A stretch of DNA of 44,690 nucleotides from UBA8199 sp035358715. Lineage in GTDB: Bacteria > Verrucomicrobiota > Verrucomicrobiia > Limisphaerales > UBA8199. Below the pieces are notes generated by a model that searched no databases, was not told the origin of the DNA, and was given only the letters and a program-made list of their open reading frames with translations. The stretch lies in assembly GCA_035358715.1 (NCBI GenBank), contig DAOPPX010000032.1, positions 1-44,690 of the forward strand, read 5' to 3'. A program made the translations under genes and the position numbers. Positions 25,856 through 34,325 of the stretch are shown in pieces. Positions within the stretch are counted from its first letter, which is position 1. Every line of letters begins with the position of its first letter.

Positions 25856-25971
25856 CCTGCTGCCAGCCCGCCCACGGGCCGTCCTTTCCCCGGGAAACAG
25901 CCCCTGCGACCCATTTTGCCCGTAACCCATTGTATTCATAAGCTTTACCACCCTAACCAGTGCCTCCCCGT

Positions 25972-26074
25972 CCGCCGTGTACAAGGGGTGTACAACGGGT
26001 GCACAAGGGATGCACACCAGCCAGCCTCTTGTGCATCCCTTGTGCACCCGTTGTACACCCCTTGTACACGGCGG
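25972..26074. repeat. Perfect 45-bp inverted repeat built from 11-nt units
   Basis: The left arm 25972-26016 and right arm 26030-26074 are exact reverse complements, 45 of 45, with a 13-nt loop. Each arm is CCGCCG followed by 11-nt units TGTACAAGGGG, TGTACAACGGG, TGCACAAGGGA and a final TGCACA, so the structure is a tandem repeat and a palindrome at once. It lies between the convergent lnt and DUF3999 genes with no T-run, so it is unlikely to be a plain intrinsic terminator, though it may block both transcripts. A dispersed palindromic element or protein-binding array is possible. Confidence 0.9.
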
Positions 26075-26176
26075 GGCGCAATGGGAAAACACCCCCGGTG
26101 GGAGGGGACGACTGACCTGGCTATTCGGGTGCTGGGGCGGGGGGCAGGGCGGGTTGGCAGGGTAACCCTGACTGGG

Positions 26177-28228
26177 TCATTTGACGTCCGTGCCGGGGCT
26201 CGGACCTTCGGATTGCCCTGGAGCGGATCGCGGCACGAGGCGCGAAATGATGACCAAGAGTGCCACTACAACCATCGCCAGGATTCCCCAGAATACCACG
26301 CCGCCCTTGCCGGGTTGCGAGCCTTCTCCCCATGACTTCTTGAGCTGCTCTTCGGCGGCCAGGCCGGCGTCAGCTTGATCGGCGGCCAGAAGCTGGCCGG
26401 CAACCAGGCTCAGATCGTAGCGCGGGGCGGATGCTTGGGGATTGCCGTAATAGAGCAGGAGCTCGTCCGCTGGTTGCGCTTTGAATAGCACGCGCGTGGC
26501 GGGGTAGAAGACCTGGAACTTCTCCAACTCCACGGCGGGATTGTCGCCGTTATGCGTTTCCAGCACCAGGGTGTCGCTTCGAGGCGACGAATGAAACCCC
26601 AGGATGAACTCACGGCTGGTTCGCTCCGGGGTTTGCGTCCAGGAGGCGCTTGCCAGTGTGTGGCGATACTTGTCGCCCCGGTCATCGGTGGGTTCCTCGT
26701 AAAGACTTACGTCCCGCTGGAACAAGGGCGTCCGCGTGGTGCAGTGGAGACGCGTCACCGGCAGGCCCGGGCGTGGCAGCTTGATGATCCAGCGGCTGAT
26801 GCGGGGGTCTTTCTTGTCGGCGGCGGCGGTGACGGTCGGAGTGAGCGAACGGCTGATCGAAGTCGGCGCCAGGACATAGGGCAACTGCTTGCCGGCGGAT
26901 ACCAGGCGCAAATCGCCGAAGCCGGGCTGGGCATGGGCCAGCACGTCCAGGTCCAGCTCGATGCGCTGCGCCCCGGCACGGCTCAGCTTGACCGGCTTGC
27001 GGTATTTCCAGGCCGCTACGTCCAGCGCCGTGCCTCCGTTCTGGACGCCCGCCAGCACTTCCGGCGCGCGGTAAGCCGGATTGACAGCCAGCGACGAGAG
27101 CTGCTGGGGCGACGCGGCGACATTCTTGAGATTGGCGCCCAGGGCGGCCAGGTCGTAGCTCGGCGCGGGGCAGCGCGGATTGCCGGTCAGCAAGTGGTAT
27201 GGCCCCGCGGCGCGCGCCCAAAAGACCAAATAGACGGGGCGCCGCTCGATACGCACCGCGGTGACCGGCAGGGGCGGACTGTCCTGATTCCTGATGAGGA
27301 GGAGTAATTCCCGGGAGTGAATTGCTCCGTCCACCTGCACGGTCAGGTTGCTGCAAGCGGGCTGGCCCTCGATGGCCACGCGGTAGATCACCCCTTGAGC
27401 CACCGGCACCTCGCGGATCGCATCCTCGGCAACCTGCGGCACGGCCAGCGTGACTTGCCGGGTGAAAAGCGGTTCGGCGGTCTCAATCTGGATGCTGGCC
27501 ACGTCCAGGTTTGCCGCGCCGAGCTTAAGCGTGAGGCGGCTCGCGCCGGGATTCTCGTCCCGGCCCGCGAGGCTGAGCGCCTTGACCTCGGCAGGGACGG
27601 ATTCCACAGCCGACGCGTGAACGCGCGCGCCCGTGAACGGGATGGGCTGCGAGCGCCGGTCATCCACGGTCAGCCGCAACCACGGCCAGGCACCAGTCGG
27701 CACAGCCAGGCGCATCTGGCTGGCGCCGTTCGACTGGCGGAAGATCGGCTGCCCTTGGGCAAGCATCTGCCAGTGCTCGCCATCAGTCGAGCCCTCGATC
27801 CGCACGGCCTTGAGGAAGCTGGTGGCCGGGGTCTCCAGCGTAATGCCGTCCAGCGGTTGCGCTAGGCCGGTCTCCAGGGTTAGAACGGTGGTGGCGGCGT
27901 TGACTGTGACTTGAAATGTCTTGGCGTCACGCACGGGTTTGGGAGCCGGCTTTGGACGCTCGACCAGGTAGGGCACTTCCTGGCCGGCGTCGTCATAAAG
28001 CCGCAGGTCTTCGAGCGCCGGGCGCGCGGCATCAAGCGTGGCCGTCGGCAGACTGAGCTTTACGAGGCCGGGCGCGGCCACCTCAAGCTGCTGCGCGTGC
28101 TGCCAGTCGGATGGGAGCGGAGCGGCGTTGCTGGAGGCGGCGCGCGCCAACACAAGCGCGCCAAACGCCATCCCCAACACAACAACGCACTGATAGGCGA
28201 AAGCTCTTGGTTCCGTCATGCAACGCAT
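26177..28228 (-). CDS. DUF3999-family envelope protein
   Basis: About 683 residues from the ATG at 28228, which has AAGGTGA at a good distance; the frame opens 132 nt earlier, but that would overlap the DUF2339 gene. It has an N-terminal signal peptide (CVVVLGMAFGALVLARAASS). A long beta-rich extracytoplasmic region follows, including YDDAGQEVPYLVER and a repeated galactose-binding-like segment DGEHWQMLAQGQPIFRQSNG. A single C-terminal membrane helix (GGVVFWGILAMVVVALLVII) anchors it, with a short cytosolic tail. DUF3999 genes commonly follow DUF2339 genes, as here (25-nt gap), suggesting a two-protein membrane complex. No enzymatic motif is visible and the function is unknown. Confidence 0.8.
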   Translation of the reverse strand: MRCMTEPRAFAYQCVVVLGMAFGALVLARAASSNAAPLPSDWQHAQQLEVAAPGLVKLSLPTATLDAARPALEDLRLYDDAGQEVPYLVERPKPAPKPVRDAKTFQVTVNAATTVLTLETGLAQPLDGITLETPATSFLKAVRIEGSTDGEHWQMLAQGQPIFRQSNGASQMRLAVPTGAWPWLRLTVDDRRSQPIPFTGARVHASAVESVPAEVKALSLAGRDENPGASRLTLKLGAANLDVASIQIETAEPLFTRQVTLAVPQVAEDAIREVPVAQGVIYRVAIEGQPACSNLTVQVDGAIHSRELLLLIRNQDSPPLPVTAVRIERRPVYLVFWARAAGPYHLLTGNPRCPAPSYDLAALGANLKNVAASPQQLSSLAVNPAYRAPEVLAGVQNGGTALDVAAWKYRKPVKLSRAGAQRIELDLDVLAHAQPGFGDLRLVSAGKQLPYVLAPTSISRSLTPTVTAAADKKDPRISRWIIKLPRPGLPVTRLHCTTRTPLFQRDVSLYEEPTDDRGDKYRHTLASASWTQTPERTSREFILGFHSSPRSDTLVLETHNGDNPAVELEKFQVFYPATRVLFKAQPADELLLYYGNPQASAPRYDLSLVAGQLLAADQADAGLAAEEQLKKSWGEGSQPGKGGVVFWGILAMVVVALLVIISRLVPRSAPGQSEGPSPGTDVK

Positions 28229-28253
28229 AAATCTCACCTTGTCCCTTCCAGGT

Positions 28254-31200
28254 TCAACTGCCCGGCAGCGGCGGGGGCTGGCCTGATTCTTTGACGCTCG
28301 CCGCGTAGAACCGCTGGTAGGCGAAGGAAGCCAGCATCGCGATGACCGCCACGGCCACAAACGCTCCGATGCGGTAGAGCTGATCCAGCCGCGCCAGGTC
28401 GTGGAAGAACAGCTTGAGAATAGTCACGCCCAGCAAGGCGAGCCCGGCATAGCGCGGTGCACGCGCGCGCCGCATGATGCCGGCGACCAGTAACACCAGC
28501 GCAAACACCGACCAGGCGATGGAATAGGTCATGTCGCGGGCGAAGTTGCCGCTGAACTGGAAGGTGAGCGTGGAGCCGGGCTCGCTGAAGTAGTCCGCAA
28601 TCTCAATATTCACCAGCAGAAACGCCAGCACTGTGCCCAGACCAATCAGGATGGGCGGGGCATTCGCGCGTAGGACCTCATGCCGCGGCGGGGCCAGCAG
28701 CCAGGCGCCGGCAAACAGGCAGACCGTCACAATTCCGTAGGCGTATAAATACCAGTTGAAGATGGGTGTGGCACTGCGCTCGTGATACTCCAGCACGGCG
28801 GGGTTCAACGCCAACCGGACAAAGGCGGCGACCAGCAGGCCGACGCCGACCAGGCGCAGGCCCTTATGCGGCACCCGGTGGAACAACCAGAGCAGCGCAA
28901 CGCCTTCCAGCGCCCAGCCGATGGTGATCCATTGGCGGTCGAACTGGATCGGGAAGATTAGAGTGATAAAGAACAGTCCCACCCCGCCAAACCAGGCGAG
29001 TTGTGTCATCCGGGCTGGGTTGGCGGCGAGGGTCTTCTTCACCACCACCACAAGACTCAGCAGCGGCGGCAGGGCGAAGACCGCGGGGAGCAGGCCCATA
29101 AACTCGTTGGGCCAAACGGCTTTGACCAAGCGGTGCACGAGCAGGAACTGGAGCGGCCCGGCCAGGGCTGCTGCGGCCCACGGAACCACTTTCCCGGCAA
29201 AGGTGCGCAGGAACAGGAACGGATAGAGCGAGAATACAGCCAGAAACACCAGGTACCACGTCAAGGACGGGACCGGGTCGGCCGGGTTAAAGCGCTGGAA
29301 ATGCCAAGTGGCTTCGAGCGCGCCCACGCACGCGAGCCCCACTGCCGGCATCCAGTCCAGCGAAAAGAGCTTCGTCACGCCGAGCATCATGACCACCAGC
29401 AACAGCGCCAACCCGAAGACGGGCGATGGATTCGTCAGCGGCAGCCGCAGCGTGGCCATGATCAGCAGCAGAAATGGCAGCACGGCAGAGAGAATGGGCA
29501 GTTGGGCGGTAAGGTTATCCGGCAGGGTGAGGTCCTCACCCCAGGGAGTCCTGCCCGCCAGCGCTTCCGGCCTGAACTTCCGCGCCAGCCACACCCCGGC
29601 CGCCACGAAGAACACCGAGAAGACGCCGAGGAGGAAGAACGAGGTGGGCAAGCCGGTCAGCGTCGCGGGAATCTTGAAGATGAGGGCGCCCGTGGCGGCG
29701 AGCGTGAGGACGAGCACGGCCAATACCGACAGCAGGGAGCTTGTTGCCACCGCCAGGCCGATTGCCAGCAAGTCCACCAGCAGTACGACCGGCCAGACCG
29801 CGAACGAGATTTCCGCCAGCCGGAGGATGGGAATGAGCACCAGCACCAGCGACAACGGGGGGAAGACCTGGCTGGCCCAGGGAACGGTCTTCACGCCGCG
29901 CTGCCGTTGCAGCCACACCGGAAAGACCGCGTGGAAGATGGCCAGGATCAGGTAGAAGGTCAGGCCGGCATTAAGCAACTCCGGGGTGAGCGAATGGCCG
30001 GTCCACAACGCCAGCAAGCCGAATACCGCCAGACCGGCAAGCGGCTGCGCCGGAGACACCCTTTCGTCCAGCATCACCAGCGCGGTGACGGCCAAGTCAA
30101 TCAGGAATACAAAGGCAAACATCAGCCAGGGCCGCTGCGCCAGCGGCGCGAAGCTCAGGAACCAGGCGGTGAAGATCAGCGCTACCGCCGCCAAGGCGAG
30201 ATTGGCCCCCATCAGCCACCAGTCCAACTGATTGCGCCGCTTAGCCCACCAGGCCGCCGCCAGATACAGCGCGTTGAAGCCAAGCAGGATCGCCAGCGCA
30301 ATCAGTATCTTGTTGCCCTCGAAGTACTTCTCGCGGCTGAAGAACTCATCCGCCCAGCCAATCTGCATGAATAGGGTTCCAGCTGCCGCCAGCGCGGTCA
30401 GGAACAACCAGCGGCGATGAACGGCCACCAGGATCAAGCCCGCATCCAGCAAGGCGATGTAGCCGAACAGGCCGAAGGGATTGTCCTGGCCGGTGGACAG
30501 GAGGATGGGCGTGAGGAAACCGCCCAACATGCCGAGGATGGCAACCACCATGGCGTTAAGGCGAACGGCCAGGAGGAAGGCCGTGGTGGTGATCAGCACC
30601 ATCAACAGGAAGGTTGGAATCGGTCCGAAGAACTCGAAGTGGTAAACCGACCGGCACGCAAAGGTCACCGCGTAGAGAATGACCACGCCCGTCCCGCACA
30701 AGGTGTGTGCCAGAACGGCATACTGCCTCCGTGACATTACCACGCCCCCCACCAGCAAACCGAGCCCGGTAATAAAGCCGATCGCCATCCGCACTTCGGG
30801 TGAGATGAGATTGTTGTCGAAGGAGTACTTGACGAAGAAGGCCACGGCGAGGAAGGCCGCCAGCCCGCCAACCCAGGCCAGCAATTTCACCCCCATGAAC
30901 TGCTCCCAGTTGATGGCAGGGACGAATGTGCGCGCGGGTTCCAGCGCCGGCTGCGGCATCGGTTTGCGGACGGGCATCCGCGGCGGGGCGGAAACCGGGG
31001 CGGCGGGCGGCGCGACCGGCGGTGGCGCAGGGGCGACGGTGATCGGCGCGGGCGAGATTGGCGGCGGGACTGGTTGCGCCGGCGCACCGACAGGCGGGCT
31101 GGGAGCAGTCCTGGTCGCTGGCATCGCGACCGCCGGCCTTTTGTCGGCAGCGGGTTCCGTCGGCGGGATGTAACCGACCTCCCTTTTCAACCGGACCACA

Positions 31201-31337
31201 TCCGCTTCAACCGAGTCAAGGCGGCGACGGAGTTCGTTAATGGCGTGCCGGGCGCCGATGGCCCGCGCAATAAGCCAGACCGTCAGGGCGATGGGGGCTC
31301 CTATGAGCAACAGTATGAGAAATACGTAGCCTTCCAT
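28254..31337 (-). CDS. DUF2339-family large polytopic membrane protein
   Basis: A 1,027-residue protein. One N-terminal membrane helix is followed by a coiled-coil stretch (ARHAINELRRRLDSVEADVV), then a Pro/Ala-rich linker (about 65-135, repeated PAPPPVAPP-type sequence). INWEQFMGVKLLAWVGGLAA opens the conserved DUF2339 core, which has about two dozen predicted membrane helices through the rest of the protein. It ends SGQPPPLPGS. The family is found in diverse diderms, often next to DUF3999, as in this operon. No transport or catalytic motif is recognisable and its role in the envelope is unknown. The Pro-rich linker is encoded by very GC-rich DNA and probably spans between a cytosolic coiled coil and the membrane core. 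Confidence 0.85.
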   Translation of the reverse strand: MEGYVFLILLLIGAPIALTVWLIARAIGARHAINELRRRLDSVEADVVRLKREVGYIPPTEPAADKRPAVAMPATRTAPSPPVGAPAQPVPPPISPAPITVAPAPPPVAPPAAPVSAPPRMPVRKPMPQPALEPARTFVPAINWEQFMGVKLLAWVGGLAAFLAVAFFVKYSFDNNLISPEVRMAIGFITGLGLLVGGVVMSRRQYAVLAHTLCGTGVVILYAVTFACRSVYHFEFFGPIPTFLLMVLITTTAFLLAVRLNAMVVAILGMLGGFLTPILLSTGQDNPFGLFGYIALLDAGLILVAVHRRWLFLTALAAAGTLFMQIGWADEFFSREKYFEGNKILIALAILLGFNALYLAAAWWAKRRNQLDWWLMGANLALAAVALIFTAWFLSFAPLAQRPWLMFAFVFLIDLAVTALVMLDERVSPAQPLAGLAVFGLLALWTGHSLTPELLNAGLTFYLILAIFHAVFPVWLQRQRGVKTVPWASQVFPPLSLVLVLIPILRLAEISFAVWPVVLLVDLLAIGLAVATSSLLSVLAVLVLTLAATGALIFKIPATLTGLPTSFFLLGVFSVFFVAAGVWLARKFRPEALAGRTPWGEDLTLPDNLTAQLPILSAVLPFLLLIMATLRLPLTNPSPVFGLALLLVVMMLGVTKLFSLDWMPAVGLACVGALEATWHFQRFNPADPVPSLTWYLVFLAVFSLYPFLFLRTFAGKVVPWAAAALAGPLQFLLVHRLVKAVWPNEFMGLLPAVFALPPLLSLVVVVKKTLAANPARMTQLAWFGGVGLFFITLIFPIQFDRQWITIGWALEGVALLWLFHRVPHKGLRLVGVGLLVAAFVRLALNPAVLEYHERSATPIFNWYLYAYGIVTVCLFAGAWLLAPPRHEVLRANAPPILIGLGTVLAFLLVNIEIADYFSEPGSTLTFQFSGNFARDMTYSIAWSVFALVLLVAGIMRRARAPRYAGLALLGVTILKLFFHDLARLDQLYRIGAFVAVAVIAMLASFAYQRFYAASVKESGQPPPLPGS

Positions 31338-31419
31338 AAGTTTACTCTGGCCCGAGCATACGCCCCCGTGGGCTGCACCTCCAAATCGAAAATACGAATG
31401 GGAATATCGAGAGAATCAA

Positions 31420-31593
31420 TACCTCCATTTCCTGGACACCGCCTACGGTTCGGCCCGTGAGGTCGAGTACCAGGTGAGCCTGGCATTCCGACTGGGCCTT
31501 CTTCCCGAGCCAGCGCATCGAGAACTGTCGGCGCTAACCGTAGAAACCTCCAAGGTCCTCAACGGTCTTCTGCGTTCCCTGCGCAGGCAGTAA
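31420..31593 (+). pseudogene. 3' remnant of a four-helix-bundle (23S rRNA IVS-type) protein gene
   Basis: A 57-residue frame ending in TAA at 31591. It reads YLHFLDTAYGSAREVEYQVS, then LAFRLGLLPEPAHRELSALT and ETSKVLNGLLRSLRRQ. This is the last two helices of the four-helix-bundle family first seen in 23S rRNA intervening sequences (TIGR02436-like): a helix with (A/G)S.xE.E.Q, a short LG turn, and a final LxxLxxSL helix. The first two helices are missing; upstream sequence in frame does not match and runs into the DUF2339 start. It is a decayed fragment, followed by a 14-nt tandem repeat. A short functional peptide cannot be excluded. Confidence 0.65.
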
Positions 31594-31601
31594 GTCGGCT
31601 C

Positions 31602-31629
31602 CAGTCTGCAGCCTACAGTCTCCAGCCTG
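31602..31629. repeat. Two 14-nt tandem units CAGTCTnCAGCCTn
   Basis: CAGTCTGCAGCCTA at 31602-31615 is followed by CAGTCTCCAGCCTG at 31616-31629. It lies 8 nt after the stop of the four-helix-bundle remnant. Such simple runs look like the dispersed repeats seen elsewhere in this window. Confidence 0.6.
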
Positions 31630-31887
31630 CCTCGACACCATGCCTGACTACGAGAACGTGCTCACCGACTAGGAGCCGCCGCTTTCCTGCTCCGGCTGAC
31701 GGCAGGGTGTGCCCCGGCGCCGGGGGTTCCAGCTGGTTCTGTCCCCTGCCGACGCCCTCGCCCGCAAGACCCGGTCGCCAAAGCCCGGCAGGGCGCCCAA
31801 AACCGGGCAAAAGACACCTGTCGACGCCCGCGCCCGGCTTTTGATAAGCTCGCCCCATGCTTCGTGAGCCCAAAAGCCAATTCTCCC
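31630..31887. other. Non-coding stretch between remnant gene and direct repeat
   Basis: About 260 nt of GC-rich sequence with local palindromes (for example CCGGCGCCGGGG near 31710) but no convincing gene on either strand. A 105-residue minus-strand frame here lacks any recognisable domain and has biased composition, so it is not called. A promoter for the downstream glycosyltransferase may lie here or between 31939 and 31997. Confidence 0.35.
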
Positions 31888-31938
31888 TCACCCGCGCAGC
31901 GCTCAGCACGGGCGGGCGCGCAAAAAGCAAATTCTTAT
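31888..31938 (+). repeat. 51-bp direct repeat, copy A
   Basis: It starts TCACCCGCGCAGCGCTCAGC and ends GCAAATTCTTAT. It matches 35896-35946 over its whole length with a handful of differences. The two copies, in the same orientation, flank exactly the glycosyltransferase-GH130 pair. Confidence 0.75.
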
Positions 31939-31997
31939 CAGTTAGTTAAGCTAGAAGCGCGAGGGGCGGTTGAAGAAGGGGCAACGCAGATTAAGGA

Positions 31998-34313
31998 TTG
32001 TCTTTCCGCCAAAGCCCACCATACTCTGAACGCGTGGACACAGCCTCCCAGATCAGGAAGATCGCTTTTCTCAGTGACTACTGGCCGCGCAAATGCGGCA
32101 TCGCCACCTTCACCTCCGACCTCCGGGCGGCGGTGGCGGCTGCCCAGCCACAGACCGAATGCTTTTCGGTGCCGGTCAACGGCCCCGAGGGCGGCTATGC
32201 GTATCCGGCGGAAGTGCGCTTCGAAATCGAGGAACAAGACCTGGCCTCCTATCTGAGGGCAGCGGATTTCCTCAACATCAGCCATCCGGACGTCCTGAGT
32301 CTACAGCACGAGTTCGGAATTTTCGGTGGACCGGCCGGAAGCCACGTCCTCGCGCTGCTGCGCGAGTTGCGCATGCCGATTGTCACCACCCTGCACACCG
32401 TCCTGCGCGAGCCCAATGCGGACCAGCGGCGCGTGATGCAGGAACTGATCGCCCGCTCGACGCGGCTGGTGGTGATGGCCGAGCGGGGCCGGCGGATGCT
32501 GCAGGAGATTTACCAGGCGCCGCCGGCCAAGATTGATCTCATCCCCCACGGCATCCCTGACATCCCGTTCGTTGATCCAAGTTTCTACAAGGACCAGTTC
32601 GGCGTTGAAGGCCGGCTGGTGTTGCTCACCTTCGGCCTGCTCTCGCCGAACAAGGGAATCGAACACGCCCTGAAGGCGCTGCCGGAAATCCTGGCCGAGT
32701 TTCCCAACGTTGTTTACATCGTGCTGGGCGCCACTCATCCCAACCTGGTGCGCGAGCACGGCGAAGCCTACCGCGTCAGCCTCGAGCGCCTGGCCAAGAA
32801 GAACGAGGTTCACAAGCATGTCATCTTCTACAACCGCTTCGTCGAGCTCGAAGAGCTCAAGGAGTTCATCGGGGCCGCGGACCTTTACCTCACCCCGTAT
32901 CTGAACGAGGCGCAGATCACCTCCGGAACACTGGCCTACGCCTTCGGCGCCGGCAAGGCGGTGGTGTCCACACCCTATTGGCACGCGGCGGAATTGCTCG
33001 CGGAGGATCGCGGCGTGCTGGTGCCGTTCGGCGACTCCGGGGCGATTGCCCGAGGAGTCATTGGCCTGCTGCGCGACGAAACGCGCCGAACCGCGATTCG
33101 CAAAAATGCCTATAGGCTGGGGCGCGAAATGGTCTGGAGCAACGTGGCGCGCCTTTACCTGCACTCGTTCGAGTCCGCCCGCCGCGAACGGGCGGTGCTG
33201 TCACGGAAATCCTTCGCGACCAAGACCCTGGATCAGCAGCCGCGCGCGCTGCCGGAGTTCAAGCTGGACCATCTGTCGCGGATGACCGACTCGACCGGCC
33301 TCTTCCAGCACGCCCTGTTCACCGTCCCCAATTTCTCGGAAGGTTACTGCACCGACGACAACGCGCGGGCCTTCATTCTCGCCGCGCTGTTGGACGAGAT
33401 GGAGGAAGAGCTGGAAAGCGTGCGGACGCTGGCCACCACTTACGCGGCGTTCCTGCATCACGCGTTCGATGCCAGGACCCGGCGCTTCCATAACCACTTG
33501 AGCTTCGACCGGCACTGGCTTGATAAACAGGGCTCGGAGGATTCTCACGGCCGGGCGCTCTGGGCCCTGGGGGTGGGTGTGGGCCGCTCGCCCTACCGCA
33601 GTTTTCAAGTCTTGTCCGGACAGGTCTTCGCCGAGGCGCTGCCGGCCGCGACGGACTTCACCTCGCCCCGCGCCTGGGCTTTCACCCTGCTGGGCATTCA
33701 TGAATACTTGCAGCGCCTGAGCGGAGATCGCCTGGCCCGGCAGATGCGGGAAACCCTCACCACGCGGCTTATGGGATTGTTCGACCGCACGACGCAGGCG
33801 GACTGGCCGTGGTTTGAAGACGTGCTTTCCTATGACAACGCCAAGCTCGCCCACGCCTTGATCCTCAGCGGGCGCGCGATGGGCCAAACACCGGTCTATG
33901 AGCGCGGAGTGCAGGCGCTGCGCTGGCTGGCCAAGGTGCAAACCGCTGAGAGCGGCGACTTCCGGCCCATCGGTAGCAAGGGATTCTTCCCTCGTGGCGG
34001 CCCCCGGGCGAACTTCGATCAGCAGCCGATTGAGGCCCACTCGATGTTGTCCGCCTGCCTGGAAGCCTACCGCGCCACCTCCGATGCCTGGTGGTACGAA
34101 CAGGCGCAGCGTGCCTTCGATTGGTTCCTGGGCTGGAACGATCTGGGGCTGGAGCTTTACTCTCCGATTACTGGCGGCTGCCGCGATGCCTTGCACGTGG
34201 ATCGGGTTAACCAGAACCAGGGAGCCGAATCAACGCTCGCTTTTCTGCTCTCGCTGGCCGAGTTGCGGCTCATGCAAAACGCGGTCACCGCCTTCAACCA
34301 ACCCGCTTCGTAA
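31998..34313 (+). CDS. GT4-family glycosyltransferase with C-terminal (alpha/alpha) glycosidase-like domain
   Basis: 771 residues from a TTG at 31998 with AAGGA close by; a GTG at 32034 would remove 12 residues and is equally plausible. Residues about 20-410 are a GT-B glycosyltransferase: KIAFLSDYWPRKCGIATFTS, PIVTTLHTVLREPNADQRRV, LLTFGLLSPNKGIEHALKAL and a donor-site region LNEAQITSGTLAYAFGAGKA. Residues about 430-760 (SEGYCTDDNARAFILAALL, WPWFEDVLSYDNAKLAHALI, ANFDQQPIEAHSMLSACLEA) resemble an (alpha/alpha)6 barrel of glycosidase or epimerase type. The GH130 gene follows after 12 nt. This two-gene arrangement recurs in many bacteria and suggests synthesis plus phosphorolysis of a mannose-containing glycan, but the exact product is unknown. 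Confidence 0.85.
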   Translation: MSFRQSPPYSERVDTASQIRKIAFLSDYWPRKCGIATFTSDLRAAVAAAQPQTECFSVPVNGPEGGYAYPAEVRFEIEEQDLASYLRAADFLNISHPDVLSLQHEFGIFGGPAGSHVLALLRELRMPIVTTLHTVLREPNADQRRVMQELIARSTRLVVMAERGRRMLQEIYQAPPAKIDLIPHGIPDIPFVDPSFYKDQFGVEGRLVLLTFGLLSPNKGIEHALKALPEILAEFPNVVYIVLGATHPNLVREHGEAYRVSLERLAKKNEVHKHVIFYNRFVELEELKEFIGAADLYLTPYLNEAQITSGTLAYAFGAGKAVVSTPYWHAAELLAEDRGVLVPFGDSGAIARGVIGLLRDETRRTAIRKNAYRLGREMVWSNVARLYLHSFESARRERAVLSRKSFATKTLDQQPRALPEFKLDHLSRMTDSTGLFQHALFTVPNFSEGYCTDDNARAFILAALLDEMEEELESVRTLATTYAAFLHHAFDARTRRFHNHLSFDRHWLDKQGSEDSHGRALWALGVGVGRSPYRSFQVLSGQVFAEALPAATDFTSPRAWAFTLLGIHEYLQRLSGDRLARQMRETLTTRLMGLFDRTTQADWPWFEDVLSYDNAKLAHALILSGRAMGQTPVYERGVQALRWLAKVQTAESGDFRPIGSKGFFPRGGPRANFDQQPIEAHSMLSACLEAYRATSDAWWYEQAQRAFDWFLGWNDLGLELYSPITGGCRDALHVDRVNQNQGAESTLAFLLSLAELRLMQNAVTAFNQPAS

Positions 34314-34325
34314 TCCTTCCCAGCC

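Noticed and set aside
25972..26074. A short CRISPR array
   Set aside because: The 11-nt units are adjacent, without spacers, and arranged as two inverted arms; there are no cas genes.
28229..28360. A longer N-terminus for the DUF3999 protein
   Set aside because: It would overlap the DUF2339 gene, and the signal peptide and ribosome-binding site support the ATG at 28228.
29001..30374. A 457-residue Gln/Arg/Glu-rich plus-strand ORF
   Set aside because: It is the antisense shadow of the DUF2339 gene with highly biased composition.
31613..31930. A 105-residue minus-strand ORF
   Set aside because: It is Arg/Gly/Pro/Leu-biased, crosses the 51-bp repeat, and has no start signal or domain.
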